Shown: in pieces, positions 20,102-30,445 of the stretch
How positions within the stretch are numbered: the stretch's first letter is position 1
Layout: each line of letters opens with the position of its first letter
Assembly: GCA_000828835.1 (NCBI GenBank)
Contig: AP014633.1
Span: 744,001-808,000 of the forward strand
Length of the DNA: 64,000 nucleotides
Reading direction: 5' to 3'
DNA from: Thioploca ingrica
GTDB taxonomy: Bacteria; Pseudomonadota; Gammaproteobacteria; Beggiatoales; Beggiatoaceae
Translations under genes and position numbers: made by a program
The notes under the pieces: model-generated
What the model was told of the DNA's origin: nothing
What the model saw: only the letters and a program-made list of their open reading frames with translations
Database searches by the model: none

Positions 20102-20842
20102 ATGAGCGACTCGGTATTAATCATCAGTATTATTATTGCCCTCTTAATTATAATAGCACTCACCTGGCGATACCTGCGTCGACGGCGACGTCGGCGGCGT
20201 ATCAAAATGGCAGAACGTCCGGAACAAGATTTATTTGCCGATCGCTATTTCGATGAACCGACACCAGTGGCTCATAATCAAACCGAGAATTTACCCCATG
20301 AAGCGCCGTTAGTTGACGATGTGGTTGAAACTTCATTAACTGAAGCCATTGCTGACACGACCGAATCCGCTCCGACCAAAATACCTTTACAAAACGAGTT
20401 AATCATCGTGATTTATGTGGCTGCTCAACAGGAGCCGGGGTTTTTAGGCACGGATATTTTTACCGTATTAGAAGATCTCGGTTTACGATACGGTGATATG
20501 CGTATTTTCCATCATTATGGCGTTGGCGAATTGAAGGTTAAAAAACCGGTATTTAGTATAGCCAATATGCTTGAACCCGGTATTTTTGATCCTCAACAAC
20601 TCGCTGACTTTAGCTCTCCGGGTTTAGCATTATTCATGCGCTTACCCGGACCATTTGGTGGTAGAATCGCTTTGGAATTAATGTTAAATAGTGCGAAAAA
20701 ACTAGCGGAGGTGTTGGAGGGAATAGTGCAAGATGAAAACCATACGCCACTTGAGCCAAAAAAGATCAGTGTCTTACGAGAAAGAATTGCGCATTTTGAA
20801 CAACGGAGTATTCCTTTAGCGATGACTAAACGCTTTAATTAA
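20102..20842 (+). CDS. zipA: Cell division protein ZipA
   Basis: Inner-membrane anchor that tethers FtsZ at the division site; restricted to gammaproteobacteria. Residues 4-23 form the N-terminal membrane segment, followed by an Arg-rich cytoplasmic patch (R-R-R-R-R-R near 27), an acidic/Pro linker, and the C-terminal FtsZ-binding domain (about 100-240), with L-E-D-L-G-L-R-Y-G-D-M-x-I-F-H and P-G-x-F-D-P typical of the fold. The order smc-zipA is common in this class; the usual ligA does not follow. ATG lies 4 bases after the smc stop. Confidence 0.93.
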   Translation: MSDSVLIISIIIALLIIIALTWRYLRRRRRRRRIKMAERPEQDLFADRYFDEPTPVAHNQTENLPHEAPLVDDVVETSLTEAIADTTESAPTKIPLQNELIIVIYVAAQQEPGFLGTDIFTVLEDLGLRYGDMRIFHHYGVGELKVKKPVFSIANMLEPGIFDPQQLADFSSPGLALFMRLPGPFGGRIALELMLNSAKKLAEVLEGIVQDENHTPLEPKKISVLRERIAHFEQRSIPLAMTKRFN

Positions 20843-21176
20843 ATTCTAATACCAACCCGTATATCTAAAGTTAAGTTTTTAAAAGTCGCTTGCTACCAAG
20901 CTTTGCTTGGTAGTATCTGTACACGAGAGTTTCTGCTTCGTCTATCTTGTCAAGCTAAGCTTGACGGACCGGCATTACTAAACGGGCAAAAATAGACAAC
21001 CGCTTTATTCGAGATGATAGTCTTTGGCAACGAAATTTCTTCTCTTTTCACCAATTTGGTTGGCTGAAACGTATCAGCTAGCGACGAGTAGCCCGTAGCG
21101 TAACCCGTTTTTTGCTTAATGAAGAGTTCCATCGAGTGAAAACTATTCTTATCTAGCTAACTAAAGGAAAGCAAAA
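20843..21176. repeat. Intergenic stretch with two small hairpins
   Basis: No intact gene. Two adjacent hairpins: CTACCAAG/CTTGGTAG at 20893-20913 and GTCAAGC/GCTTGAC at 20949-20965. The hairpins share a CAAGCT motif and look like members of a dispersed palindrome family. Bases about 20975-21080 read as a short protein-like fragment ([10 protein letters not shown]) closed by a stop, possibly a gene relic. Confidence 0.5.
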
Positions 21177-22016
21177 ATGGAAATACCCACTGAACATCGC
21201 TATTTAGATTTGATAAAAAAAACCCTTACCTTTGCGTTATGGGAAGAACCGAAGTTCGTGCCTTTGGATAGCCGTATTTTCAGATTACCTCCATTGTTAC
21301 GTCCGGTTGCTCATGCGATGGTATATTTTTTCAGTTTGATGAATTTGCGTCTCTATGCACGCAGACGTTTGGAACTGACTCCAGAATCGAGAGAAGAAGG
21401 TCAATATCGGCCCGAATATGCTCACACCATGATAGGGTTGAAACGATTAAATAATATCCAGTACTGTGTTGAGAGCGTTATAAAAAATCAAGTCGAAGGT
21501 GATTTAATTGAAACTGGGGTTTGGCGTGGTGGGGCCTGTATTTTTATGAAAGCTATTTTAGCGGCTTATGGTATTACGGATCGACGTGTATTTGTTGCTG
21601 ACTCTTTTGAAGGTCTTCCTAAACCAGACCTAATTAATTACCCTCAAGATAAAGAATCTAAGTTTCACGAAAAAAAATCCGTTTTAGCCATATCCAGGGA
21701 AGAAGTAGAAGCCAATTTCAAAGCTTATGGGTTACTAGATGAACAGGTAGTCTTTTTGAAAGGGTGGTTTAAAGATACCATGCCAACCGCGCCAATTAAT
21801 AAACTAGCCGTGTTAAGGCTTGACGGTGATATGTATGAATCGACCATGGAAGTTCTTACTCACCTCTACCCTAAATTATCTCCAGGCGGATTTTGCATCA
21901 TTGATGATTATGGAATTCGTTTTTGTAGACAAGCCGTTAATGATTTCCGAACTCAGTTAAAAATAACTAGCCCTATTCAAAAAATTGACCATACGAGTAT
22001 TTTTTGGCAGAAGTGA
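21177..22016 (+). CDS. TylF/macrocin-O-methyltransferase family protein
   Basis: SAM-dependent methyltransferase of the TylF family (279 residues), whose members O-methylate sugars of macrolides or surface glycans. Seen: D-L-I-E-T-G-V-W-R-G-G-A (SAM-binding loop near residue 108), V-F-V-A-D-S-F-E-G-L-P (near 140), L-R-L-D-G-D-M-Y-E-S-T (near 220) and G-G-F-C-I-I-D-D-Y (near 245), all family hallmarks including the metal-binding Asp residues. ATG after AAAGGAAAG. It stands alone; with polysaccharide genes about 5 kb upstream, a glycan substrate is plausible but is inference. Confidence 0.88.
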   Translation: MEIPTEHRYLDLIKKTLTFALWEEPKFVPLDSRIFRLPPLLRPVAHAMVYFFSLMNLRLYARRRLELTPESREEGQYRPEYAHTMIGLKRLNNIQYCVESVIKNQVEGDLIETGVWRGGACIFMKAILAAYGITDRRVFVADSFEGLPKPDLINYPQDKESKFHEKKSVLAISREEVEANFKAYGLLDEQVVFLKGWFKDTMPTAPINKLAVLRLDGDMYESTMEVLTHLYPKLSPGGFCIIDDYGIRFCRQAVNDFRTQLKITSPIQKIDHTSIFWQK

Positions 22017-22304
22017 ACCCCGTAGGGTATGCACTGGTAGTGCGTATTCGACCTAGCTTGGCTTTTTTTAAGTTATTCTTTTCTTTGCTTACATTCAAGC
22101 GATTATCGTAATTTATTGGCAATATTTCTGGTATTTCCTTATAATTAGTATATACTAAAAATTGTATTAACCTAGTTTATTTTCTTCTTTATAAATATTT
22201 TTATCAATCTTTTAAGAGAAGAAAATTTATATTGACAGATATACCCTTGATAACTAGGTGGTCGATTTTTCATTATGATAATTTTTTTGTAGGAGTAAAA
22301 AATT
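22017..22304. other. AT-rich intergenic region upstream of M4 peptidase
   Basis: No gene. A weak hairpin (GCACT-GGT-AGTGC, about 22031-22043) followed by a CTTTTTTTAAG tract at 22062-22072 may terminate the methyltransferase transcript. The rest is very AT-rich and holds the peptidase promoter, with a strong TAGGAG ribosome binding site just before 22305. Confidence 0.4.
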
Positions 22305-24299
22305 ATGAACCTTACTACGTATGGTGTAAGGTATTCTATTAGTAGCCTCAGTGGCTTACTGATAACGTTCTCTCTGCAGGCGGCAACTGTGACCAATTTA
22401 CAAGGACAACCGCCCTCCACTATTCAGCTATTTCAACAAAATAGTGTTACCACCTTTTCGACAATAAAGCCGGTTCAACAACATACTGATAACAAAGGTA
22501 TCGTTCACAAAAAATATTTGCAATCCTTTAAGGGAATACCGGTATGGGGACAAAATATCGTTACTCACCAAAAAGGCAGCGATATTTTTAGTATCAATGG
22601 TACCTTGGTGGAAGATATCGGTGTGGATATCCCGGTGACTCAAGCGGCTTTCGACCAGACCGAAGCTATAACCAAAGCCAAAACATGGGTAACTCAACAA
22701 GATCCAGCTATACTATGGGATTATCAACAAGAAAAAGCTGACCTATTTATCTATGTTGATGAATCTCAACAAGCTCAGTTAGTCTATCAGGTTGATTTGC
22801 TTGCTCGTAGTACTGACCCAGTCACTAATGGCATAAAAAAAGTAACGCGACCACAATTTATCATCGATGCGCTCACCGGAATAATTCTCAAACAATGGGA
22901 AGGTTTAACTAATAATAAGATTGGTACCGGTCCTGGGGGCAATATTAGAATGACTGGAGAGGGAATAATGCCAATAGCTCCCTATGAATACGGGGTAGAT
23001 TTTGATTTTCTAGACGTAGAAGAAATGGGAAACGGGAATTGTCGGCTGGCAACCCCTGATGTCATGACTATCAAATACGATGATGGAACCTGGAATGCGC
23101 ATATCTATTCCTGCCCACGAAATGACTATCTAAATGGAGAAACAGTCAATGGTGCTTATGGGCCGCTGAATGATGTTCACTTTGCTGGGCAAAAAGTTTT
23201 TGATATGTATAGAGCCTGGTATGGTGAGGTACCTTTACCCTCATCCATTTTACCATTACATATGTATGCACATATACCTGATTATGATAATGCTGCTTGG
23301 GATGGTTCGGCGGTTTGGTTTGGCGGCGGATCCGATTATTTCCATCCGATGGTGGCTATAGATATCGTTGCTCATGAAATATCCCACGGGTTTACTGAAT
23401 ATCATTCCAACTTACAATACTATGGGCAATCTGGTGGGATTAATGAATCCTTCTCAGATATGGCTGGAGAAGCCGCTGAATTTTACATTTTGGGTAAAAA
23501 TGATTGGTATGGTGGTGCTTATATAGCTAAAATGGATGGCCCTTTAAATGGCGATCCTTTGAAATATATATGTGAACCAACCCTAGATGGTGTTTCCATC
23601 GATAATGTTGCCGATTATAATGATTGGATGGATGTGCATTACAGCAGTGGCATTTTTAACAAAGCCTTTTGTCTTCTCGCTAAAACAGCCGGCTGGAATA
23701 CTAAAAAAGCTTTTGAAGTCATGTTAAAAGCCAATGGTAACTGGTATTGGTCGCCCCAGTCTGGTTTTGTAGATGCTGCTTGCGGTGCGGTATTAGCTGC
23801 TAAAGATATGGGCTACAAAGCGGCAGATGTTTATTATGCTTTTTTAGGAGTGGGTGCCGATGCCATCGCCGGCGGTTGTCCACTTTGTAGTAGTGAATCG
23901 TCTATTGCTGCTATTTACTCTAATGATACTCGCCAAGCTATTATTCCTTGTTTAGAAATGCCACCTCTTCTTGATCCGACTGATGGACCATTGGGGTTAT
24001 CGGTGGTCTCTTTATACACGGCGGTTTTAGAAATCCCCTTTGGTTTTTCTGATTTTAGAGTTAATCAACTGACTTTTGTAGACAAATTGACCACTTCTAA
24101 TCCCAACAATGCTAAATTTGATCCAGATACAGGGGTATTAACCGTTCCTAGTGTTGACATATCTACCATTACGCCCTCTTTTGGCGGACAAACCGCCGCC
24201 GGATTTTTAGTCAACTGTAACGCAACTTTACGAGAATCGGTTTTAAAACCGGAAGTTCTGAAGTTAATTGATCTCAATTGTCAATTGCCGCCGGAATGA
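22305..24299 (+). CDS. Secreted M4 (thermolysin-family) metallopeptidase
   Basis: Exported zinc endopeptidase, 664 residues. Signal peptide at about 1-27 (ending in S-L-Q-A-A), an FTP/PepSY-type propeptide at about 40-200, then the M4 catalytic domain (about 225-520). The zinc ligands are H357 and H361 in H-E-I-S-H, and E381 in G-G-I-N-E-S-F-S-D, exactly the thermolysin spacing. N-D-V-H-F-A-G near 290 and the downstream H-Y-S-S-G-I-F-N-K-A-F segment are also typical. After the catalytic domain come about 130 extra residues with Cys pairs, of unknown role. Single gene with its own strong ribosome binding site. The substrate is unknown; a role in nutrition or matrix turnover is inference. Confidence 0.92.
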   Translation: MNLTTYGVRYSISSLSGLLITFSLQAATVTNLQGQPPSTIQLFQQNSVTTFSTIKPVQQHTDNKGIVHKKYLQSFKGIPVWGQNIVTHQKGSDIFSINGTLVEDIGVDIPVTQAAFDQTEAITKAKTWVTQQDPAILWDYQQEKADLFIYVDESQQAQLVYQVDLLARSTDPVTNGIKKVTRPQFIIDALTGIILKQWEGLTNNKIGTGPGGNIRMTGEGIMPIAPYEYGVDFDFLDVEEMGNGNCRLATPDVMTIKYDDGTWNAHIYSCPRNDYLNGETVNGAYGPLNDVHFAGQKVFDMYRAWYGEVPLPSSILPLHMYAHIPDYDNAAWDGSAVWFGGGSDYFHPMVAIDIVAHEISHGFTEYHSNLQYYGQSGGINESFSDMAGEAAEFYILGKNDWYGGAYIAKMDGPLNGDPLKYICEPTLDGVSIDNVADYNDWMDVHYSSGIFNKAFCLLAKTAGWNTKKAFEVMLKANGNWYWSPQSGFVDAACGAVLAAKDMGYKAADVYYAFLGVGADAIAGGCPLCSSESSIAAIYSNDTRQAIIPCLEMPPLLDPTDGPLGLSVVSLYTAVLEIPFGFSDFRVNQLTFVDKLTTSNPNNAKFDPDTGVLTVPSVDISTITPSFGGQTAAGFLVNCNATLRESVLKPEVLKLIDLNCQLPPE

Positions 24300-24320
24300 T
24301 TTTGAGGAAAGCGAAGGTAG

Positions 24321-24346
24321 GGTGCGTTAGCGAAACGTAACGCACC
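24321..24346. repeat. GGTGCGTTA hairpin repeat
   Basis: GGTGCGTTA (24321-24329) pairs with TAACGCACC (24338-24346) around a GCGAAACG-type loop. Related copies lie at 13071-13160. It sits between the convergent M4 peptidase and pdxJ genes and may double as a terminator. A second small palindrome, CCCC-ATTTGACCAAA-GGGGG, follows at about 24374-24393. Confidence 0.7.
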
Positions 24347-24424
24347 TTTCGATCTACCATCAACTTAGGAATTTCCCCATTTGACCAAAGGGGGATTTAA
24401 AATGAATCTCAACAAAAAATGAGG

Positions 24425-25177
24425 TTAGCGATGTATGAGATACCGTGCTTCAACCATTAAGCGTTTCATTTCACGTACCGCTTCCGCAAAGCCACTAAAT
24501 AAAGCTCGAGCAACAATCGCATGACCGATATTTAATTCACCAATTTGGGGAATGGCGGCAATATCGATCACATTATGGTAATTTAAGCCATGACCGGCGT
24601 TGACTTGTAAACCTGCTTGAATGCCTTGTTCGACCGCTGTTAAAATCCGTTGATATTCTTGCTTACGTGTGATTTCATTAGTCGCGTCGGCAAAATGGCC
24701 AGTATGAATTTCTACTACTGGGGCGCCAACTTTAACAGCGGCTTCAATTTGTGCCGGATCAGCATCAATAAACAGCGAGACTCTAATTCCGACTGCCGAT
24801 AATCGTTGGCAAGCAACGCGGATACGTTCCAATTGACCCAAGACATCCAGACCACCTTCCGTCGTTAATTCTTCCCGTCGCTCGGGGACTAAGCAAACAT
24901 CATGGGGACGAATTCGTTCAGCAAAGGTGAGCATTTCCTCAGTGACGGCCATTTCTAAGTTCATGCGAGTCAACAGCGTTGCTTGTAAAAGCGTGACATC
25001 ACGTTCTTGAATATGGCGGCGATCTTCGCGTAAATGAAGGGTAATTAAATCGGCACCGGCTTGCTCGGCAGTGATAGCCGCTTGAATGGGATCCGGATAG
25101 CGAGTTCCACGCGCTTGTCTAACGGTGGCAATGTGATCAATATTGACTCCCAAACGGATAGGGAATGTCGGTTTCAT
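24425..25177 (-). CDS. pdxJ: Pyridoxine 5'-phosphate synthase PdxJ
   Basis: Condenses 3-amino-2-oxopropyl phosphate with 1-deoxyxylulose 5-phosphate to make pyridoxine 5'-phosphate, the last ring-forming step of the DXP-dependent vitamin B6 route. The 250-residue TIM barrel shows the family start [15 protein letters not shown], then [29 protein letters not shown] and L-x-V-N-A-G-H-G-L. In many gammaproteobacteria it follows recO; here it stands alone, convergent to the peptidase gene. Confidence 0.96.
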   Translation of the reverse strand: MKPTFPIRLGVNIDHIATVRQARGTRYPDPIQAAITAEQAGADLITLHLREDRRHIQERDVTLLQATLLTRMNLEMAVTEEMLTFAERIRPHDVCLVPERREELTTEGGLDVLGQLERIRVACQRLSAVGIRVSLFIDADPAQIEAAVKVGAPVVEIHTGHFADATNEITRKQEYQRILTAVEQGIQAGLQVNAGHGLNYHNVIDIAAIPQIGELNIGHAIVARALFSGFAEAVREMKRLMVEARYLIHR

Positions 25178-25246
25178 AACTTGTACCTAGCAAAATGGTG
25201 AGTTAAAACGGATTAAGTCAGGGTTTTTTTGACCCAGCAAATTTTT

Positions 25247-27625
25247 TTATTCTTGAAAGCTATCGGGAGTTATGGGCATACCTTCACGGTCGGTACGATA
25301 GTTGAAGGTACTGAGTTCGCCAACATCTTGTATTTGACAACCAGGGTGTAGTAAGGCGGAGGCATCTATAAACGGCGTTGGTAGTGTGATAAGCCCTTCA
25401 GTGGCATCATTTTCGGGTGAATGAATCGTGATTTCGCCATCGATACCTAATTGTGACGAAGCGGTGATCACGTTGGCAATCGGTTCAGCGGAAAGGTTAT
25501 AAATGCCCGTGGTTGTAATATCAATGTTACCGCCTTTGCCCTGAAAAGCATTGGCTTGAATTCGACTGTTATTTAAGACCAGGAATTGCGGTTTTAAAAT
25601 CATATTGCCGCCGTTACCGATTTCGGCTTTAACACGAGTACTGATTTCACTGTTAGTTAAACGCAAGTAACCCGGGGTGGTCAGGCTGATATTACCGCCA
25701 TCAGCACGTTCTGTTGAAGTTCGGATTGAGCTATTTTCCATGAATAAGTTCCCTTCTAAGATCAAAGCGATATGACCGGCTTGACCTTGACCTTGACTGC
25801 TAGCGGTGATAGCGGCGCCGTGACGCAATTGCAAATCGGAGGTAGTGATTTTAATTTCACCGCCTGGACCAAAACTGGATTTATCAGTAGCGGCACTAAT
25901 ACCGGTTGAGTCACCTTCTAACTGAATCGCTCGCTGAGCAGTGATTTCGATATCACCGGCTTGACCACGACCGGCGATGGTATTGCTCTGAATGCTACCG
26001 CCGGTTTGTAATTTCAACGTATCAACTTGCAGCGTAATATGACCCGATTTACCATTCAAGAGTGTAGCTGTTTGTAAAGTGCCACCATTTTCCAAGGTTA
26101 AGGCGGGTGCCGAGACGGTTATTTGCCCCCCTTCTCCTTGGGAAGAGAACACATTGCTGAATAAACCACTGGGTTGTTTTGCTGATTTGCCGCTAATCAA
26201 CACGCGTTCCGAAGCGGTGATGGCGAGCTGACCGCCTTTGCCAGTCCCCGTTGGATTGTTTTGACTACCCACACCAACAGTCATTTGAGCACCATTGCGT
26301 ATTTCTAAAGTATTGGTTTGCAAAGATAATTGTCCGGCTTGCCCGCTGTCATTAGCGGTACCCACATTAATTTGCGCTTCATTATCTAGCTGGATTTGTT
26401 GCGCGGCTAGCTTAACTTGTCCACCGTTACCTCGACCTAAAGTTTGGCTTTGAATCCCACTGGGTAATGCGAGTGTTCCAGTTCGATCAACTCCGGTGAT
26501 TGATATCGTTCCTGGAGTGGTCAAGGTAACGTTACCGGCTGCTCCCAAACTACGAGTGGAACTGGCAATCTGTGAACCCTGACTCAGGCGAATATCACCG
26601 GCTTTAATCGCAATAGAACCAGCTTGACCAGTGGCTTGACCGGGAAAATAATTGTCAACAACTTCTGTAGTAATTCGAGAACCATTTTGCAGTACAAGAG
26701 CATTATTGGTCTCAATGGTAATACCCCGTCCGTTTTGATCCCGCCAGGTATCGGCAAAAATCCAGCCTTGATCTAATAATAATTGTCCCGCCCGAATAAA
26801 TATCGAACCACCGCCTAAGCCACTGGCATCAACATTACCGAATTGTCGATTAGCTGTACTGATATCGGTAATGCTTATTGTACCGTAAGCCGCCAAGCGA
26901 TTGTCAGTAAATTGACTCTGATCGACTGGAACTTCTCCGGGTGCCGCTACGCTAATTAAATTGATGTTATGACCATAACTGATTAATTCGCTTTGGCTAA
27001 GGCTAATATCGCCACCGACGAAAGCTAAAGTATGAGACGGTATGGCTTCTCCTTGCAGGAGTTGTTTGATGGCTTGATTATCGGGTGGTAGGATGAGTTG
27101 GCTACCCGTTAAAGTAATCGGTGCTGGATGATTATCTAAAAAGCCAAATGCGGAAGGGGGTGCCACCGTCAGTGAGGTATTTTCTAAACGAACCGCATCA
27201 AAGCGACCGGCTTGACCCAGTTGCAGATAATGAGCAGTGCTGAGGTAAAGCGAACCCGGGACATTGATTTGTGCATGGGGACCAAATAAAATGCCGGCCG
27301 GATTAATAAAATACATATTTGCGGCGGGTATGGCAGAACTCAGTACGCCATCGATATGAGAAATTTCTCCGCCAGTAACGCGGCTAATCACGTTGGTTAA
27401 CGTGGCTGGGCCGGTAAAAATAGCTTGTTCACCTTGAATCAAATTGAATTGTTCAAAACTATGAAACAAATTACTTTCATACTGTTGACCCAGTTCAGCC
27501 GGAATACGATAAGTTGGGCCGGTTAATTCCAAACGCGGACCAAGACTCCCATCCAAGGTGATTTCTGCTTGGATAGGTGAACTGAGCATCAAGGAAATCA
27601 GGGTGCCAATCAATCGGTATTTCAT
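25247..27625 (-). CDS. Filamentous haemagglutinin-type exoprotein (TpsA-like)
   Basis: Large secreted beta-helical protein (792 residues from ATG 27625; a GTG three codons earlier at 27634 is possible). Signal peptide at about 1-22, then the two-partner secretion domain (about 25-160) with the hallmark N-P-A-G-I-L-F-G-P-H-A-Q. The rest consists of degenerate repeats with G-G-x-I/V-x-I/L-x-A/T patterns and N-G-A/S-x-I-x-T turns, which should form a right-handed beta-helix. The C-terminal C-Q-I... S-T-F segment resembles the tail of similar cyanobacterial and Beggiatoa-type proteins. No TpsB transporter gene is in the window, so export must rely on one encoded elsewhere. Confidence 0.85.
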   Translation of the reverse strand: MKYRLIGTLISLMLSSPIQAEITLDGSLGPRLELTGPTYRIPAELGQQYESNLFHSFEQFNLIQGEQAIFTGPATLTNVISRVTGGEISHIDGVLSSAIPAANMYFINPAGILFGPHAQINVPGSLYLSTAHYLQLGQAGRFDAVRLENTSLTVAPPSAFGFLDNHPAPITLTGSQLILPPDNQAIKQLLQGEAIPSHTLAFVGGDISLSQSELISYGHNINLISVAAPGEVPVDQSQFTDNRLAAYGTISITDISTANRQFGNVDASGLGGGSIFIRAGQLLLDQGWIFADTWRDQNGRGITIETNNALVLQNGSRITTEVVDNYFPGQATGQAGSIAIKAGDIRLSQGSQIASSTRSLGAAGNVTLTTPGTISITGVDRTGTLALPSGIQSQTLGRGNGGQVKLAAQQIQLDNEAQINVGTANDSGQAGQLSLQTNTLEIRNGAQMTVGVGSQNNPTGTGKGGQLAITASERVLISGKSAKQPSGLFSNVFSSQGEGGQITVSAPALTLENGGTLQTATLLNGKSGHITLQVDTLKLQTGGSIQSNTIAGRGQAGDIEITAQRAIQLEGDSTGISAATDKSSFGPGGEIKITTSDLQLRHGAAITASSQGQGQAGHIALILEGNLFMENSSIRTSTERADGGNISLTTPGYLRLTNSEISTRVKAEIGNGGNMILKPQFLVLNNSRIQANAFQGKGGNIDITTTGIYNLSAEPIANVITASSQLGIDGEITIHSPENDATEGLITLPTPFIDASALLHPGCQIQDVGELSTFNYRTDREGMPITPDSFQE

Positions 27626-27639
27626 TTTGGTCACTTCTA

Positions 27640-27675
27640 AATCCCCCCTAGCCCCCCTTTTTCAAAGAGGGGAAT
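27640..27675. repeat. CCCCCTTT...AAAGGGG palindromic repeat
   Basis: CCCCCCTAGCCCCCCTTTTTCAAAGAGGGG-type element (about 27644-27674), reverse-complement relative of the copies at 43868-43945. It lies between the exoprotein and pyrC' genes, both minus strand. Confidence 0.55.
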
Positions 27676-27693
27676 ATACGTAATATGAGTGAC

Positions 27694-28974
27694 TTACTCA
27701 CACAAAGTGTAAACCACTTTCCCATTAATTAGTGTATAGATAACTCGACCCTTAAATTCCCAACCTAAAAACGGCGAATTAAGTCCTTTGCTATGCATGT
27801 TTTCTGGAGCCAATTGCCAACTGTCATTCGGGTCAAAGATACAAATATCAGCGGCTTGACCAACTGCTAAGGTACCAGCGTCTATGCCTAAAATTTGGGC
27901 TGGTTTGGAAGTCACATAACTCAATAACGTGATTAAATCCATTGACATTTCTTCGGCTAGGTGTAAACACAGGGGTAACAAAGTATCTAGCCCCGATATA
28001 CCCATAGCGGTCATGGCGAATGGACTGAGTTTGGCATCAGCTTCATGCGGCTGATGATCAGAACAAATGGCATCAATCCCACCTTGTAACAAGCCCGTTC
28101 GTAAAGCGGCTTTATCTTGCTGGGTGCGTAGCGGTGGATAGACGTGACATTGACTATTATAGTTATTGATATCCATTTCGGTTAAAAATAAATGATGAGC
28201 ACTAACATCAGCCGTGACGTGCAGCCCTTGCGTTTGAGCGTGTTTAACCATTTCAACGGCACGTGCGGTAGACAATCGGCAAAAATGAGCACGTACCCCA
28301 GTCGCCTCAATTAGCAGGAGATGACGAGCCACTTCAATGGTTTCGGTCGTTTCTGGAATACCGGAGAGACCTAAGCGGGTACTCACCGCGCCTTCATGCG
28401 CGCAACCATGAACACCTAGCCAGGGTTCGCGGGGATGGATAAATACGGTCAATTCACAATTAGCAGCATATTCCAGGGCATAGCGTAATACTTCGGTATT
28501 TACTATCGGGAGCACATTACTGACGGCAACGCAACCCGCTTCTTTGAGATCGCCCATTTCAGCCAATTGCTCACCGGCTAACCCGCGAGTTAATGCCGCT
28601 AAAGGTAATACTTTGGCCATTCCAGAATGAGCGGCGCGCTGTTGTAACAGTTCAGCTACTGCGGGGATATCAATGACCGGATTGGTATCCGGGGGACAAC
28701 ACACGGTGGTGATACCACTACTGGCAGCAGCACGGGTTTCAGTAATGATAGTTCCTTTATGTTCCGCTCCCGGTTCGCGTAGGCGCACACTTAAATCAAC
28801 TAAGCCGGGGCAAACGATTTTCTGTTGGGCATCAATTTGCCTTTCGGCTTTAAAATCACTGGGTGGTTTACCAACCGCAATAATTTTACCCGTTGCAATG
28901 TGTAGATCGGTAATCAAATCGAGATGAGCAGCAGGATCGACTACTCGCCCACCGATAATGCTTAGGGTTGTCAT
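27694..28974 (-). CDS. pyrC': Dihydroorotase-like PyrC', non-catalytic partner of PyrB
   Basis: Amidohydrolase-family protein of 426 residues. The metal-binding His-x-His motif of true dihydroorotases (D-x-H-x-H-L-R-E-P-G) is replaced by D-L-S-V-R-L-R-E-P-G (near residue 59), so both zinc-binding histidines are missing and the enzyme should be inactive. In Pseudomonas such a pyrC' product holds aspartate transcarbamoylase together as a dodecamer. That fits here, because the gene starts one base inside the pyrB stop. A catalytic dihydroorotase must be encoded elsewhere. Last gene of the pyrR-pyrB-pyrC' unit. Confidence 0.92.
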   Translation of the reverse strand: MTTLSIIGGRVVDPAAHLDLITDLHIATGKIIAVGKPPSDFKAERQIDAQQKIVCPGLVDLSVRLREPGAEHKGTIITETRAAASSGITTVCCPPDTNPVIDIPAVAELLQQRAAHSGMAKVLPLAALTRGLAGEQLAEMGDLKEAGCVAVSNVLPIVNTEVLRYALEYAANCELTVFIHPREPWLGVHGCAHEGAVSTRLGLSGIPETTETIEVARHLLLIEATGVRAHFCRLSTARAVEMVKHAQTQGLHVTADVSAHHLFLTEMDINNYNSQCHVYPPLRTQQDKAALRTGLLQGGIDAICSDHQPHEADAKLSPFAMTAMGISGLDTLLPLCLHLAEEMSMDLITLLSYVTSKPAQILGIDAGTLAVGQAADICIFDPNDSWQLAPENMHSKGLNSPFLGWEFKGRVIYTLINGKVVYTLCE

Positions 28975-29945
28975 TAACGGGTATCCTTTAGTTCAGGAAT
29001 CGCCTTTAAGGTCATTGCCATCACCGCCATCCGAATAGCAATGCCATTGCTCACTTGTTGTAAAATCACCGACCGTTCACCGTTAGCGACTGAGGAGTCA
29101 ATTTCAACGCCGCGATTAATCGGTCCGGGATGCATGACAATCGCATCGGAGTGAGTGGTTTCTAAGATTGCTTCGGTCAGTCCATAATATTGAAAGTATT
29201 CATGGACACTGGGGATGAGTGCAGCCTGCATTCGTTCGCGTTGTAACCGTAGCATCAGAATGACATCCACATTGCGCAATCCCTCTTTTAACCGATTAAA
29301 GACTTTAACACCCAATGTAGCTATTCCTTTTGGAATCAAAGTGTTAGGCCCAATTACCCGCACTTCCGCCACCCCTAAAGTCATTAACGCATGAATGTTA
29401 GAACGCGCCACGCGTGAGTGTAAAATATCGCCCACAATCGCTACTCGCAAGGGGGAAAAATCACCTTTGTACTGGCGAATGGTATACATATCCAGCATCG
29501 CTTGGGTAGGATGTTCATGTCGACCATCACCGGCGTTAATAATGCTAATATGGGGTGCAACATGTTGTGCCATAAAGTGCGCGGCACCGCCAGCGGCATG
29601 ACGAACGACAAACAGGTCACAGTGCATGGCTTCTAGATTGCGCAACATATCAATCAAAGTTTCCCCTTTGCTACTAGACGAAGTATTAATATTAAAATTC
29701 AACACATCAGCCGATAACCGTTTCGCAGCCAACTCAAACGTAGTACGGGTACGCGTACTGGGTTCAAAAAATAAATTAACAATGGTTTTACCGCGCAAGA
29801 GCGGGACTTTCTTAACGGTTTGTTCAGTCACACTCATGAGTGAAGTAGCTGTATCTAAAATTTCAATCAGTAATGCTTTGGGTAAACCTTCAATGCCTAA
29901 AAAATGTTTCAAACGACCTTGATGGTCTAATTGGATAGTGTTCAT
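28974..29945 (-). CDS. pyrB: Aspartate carbamoyltransferase catalytic subunit
   Basis: Forms N-carbamoyl-aspartate from carbamoyl phosphate and aspartate, the committed step of pyrimidine synthesis. The 323-residue chain shows the carbamoyl-phosphate motif F-E-P-S-T-R-T-R-T (near 58), S-S-S-K-G-E near 92, [13 protein letters not shown] near 140 and [11 protein letters not shown] near 273. ATG overlaps the pyrR stop by 4 bases, and its own stop overlaps the pyrC' start. No pyrI regulatory subunit is seen, consistent with the class that pairs with PyrC'. Confidence 0.96.
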   Translation of the reverse strand: MNTIQLDHQGRLKHFLGIEGLPKALLIEILDTATSLMSVTEQTVKKVPLLRGKTIVNLFFEPSTRTRTTFELAAKRLSADVLNFNINTSSSSKGETLIDMLRNLEAMHCDLFVVRHAAGGAAHFMAQHVAPHISIINAGDGRHEHPTQAMLDMYTIRQYKGDFSPLRVAIVGDILHSRVARSNIHALMTLGVAEVRVIGPNTLIPKGIATLGVKVFNRLKEGLRNVDVILMLRLQRERMQAALIPSVHEYFQYYGLTEAILETTHSDAIVMHPGPINRGVEIDSSVANGERSVILQQVSNGIAIRMAVMAMTLKAIPELKDTR

Positions 29946-30445
29946 GCCAGCGTACGAATTTCTAAAGATAAAGGCTCAGGTCCACAGAGTTTAACATGCT
30001 TGCCCGGTTCCAAATGCAGTGAATAACCGACTACATCTGGCTGAATAGGAAGTTCACGCCCATTACGTTCGATTAAAACCACGAGGGTAACACTCGCCGG
30101 TCGACCATAATCAAACAGTTCATTGAGAGCGGCTCGTACCGTGCGGCCGGTATGCAACACATCATCGACTAAAACAATATGACGATCATCCACCTCTAAG
30201 GGTAGGCGAGAAGGTTTAACATGGGGATGTAGCCCAATGCGACTAAAATCATCTCGGTAAAAGGCAATTTCTAACTGCCCGAGTGGTTGCGGCAAATTTA
30301 ATAACGTATGCAGCTGTTTAGCGACCCATACACCGCCAGTATGTATTCCCACCATCAGGACATTATCACGCTGGTGTTTTTTTAAGTATTGATTTAAAGA
30401 ATTTGCTACGCTATGTAACAACATATCGAGATGATTTATAGACAT
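29942..30445 (-). CDS. pyrR: PyrR bifunctional regulator / uracil phosphoribosyltransferase
   Basis: Phosphoribosyltransferase-fold protein of 167 residues that in its family regulates pyr genes and can salvage uracil. The PRPP-binding loop reads [13 protein letters not shown] (near 93-105). I start at ATG 30445; the longer GTG start at 30457 would extend it by four residues. It overlaps the 3' end of ruvX by 10 bases and pyrB by 4, so translation of the block is coupled. No obvious leader attenuator is seen because there is no space in front of it. Confidence 0.93.
   Translation of the reverse strand: MSINHLDMLLHSVANSLNQYLKKHQRDNVLMVGIHTGGVWVAKQLHTLLNLPQPLGQLEIAFYRDDFSRIGLHPHVKPSRLPLEVDDRHIVLVDDVLHTGRTVRAALNELFDYGRPASVTLVVLIERNGRELPIQPDVVGYSLHLEPGKHVKLCGPEPLSLEIRTLA

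Noticed and set aside
20950..21132. 60-codon minus-strand frame before the TylF-type gene
   Set aside because: Overlaps a hairpin repeat, lacks a ribosome binding site and its residues show no family pattern.
29395..29922. Plus-strand open frames inside pyrB
   Set aside because: Shadows of a well-supported gene on the other strand.
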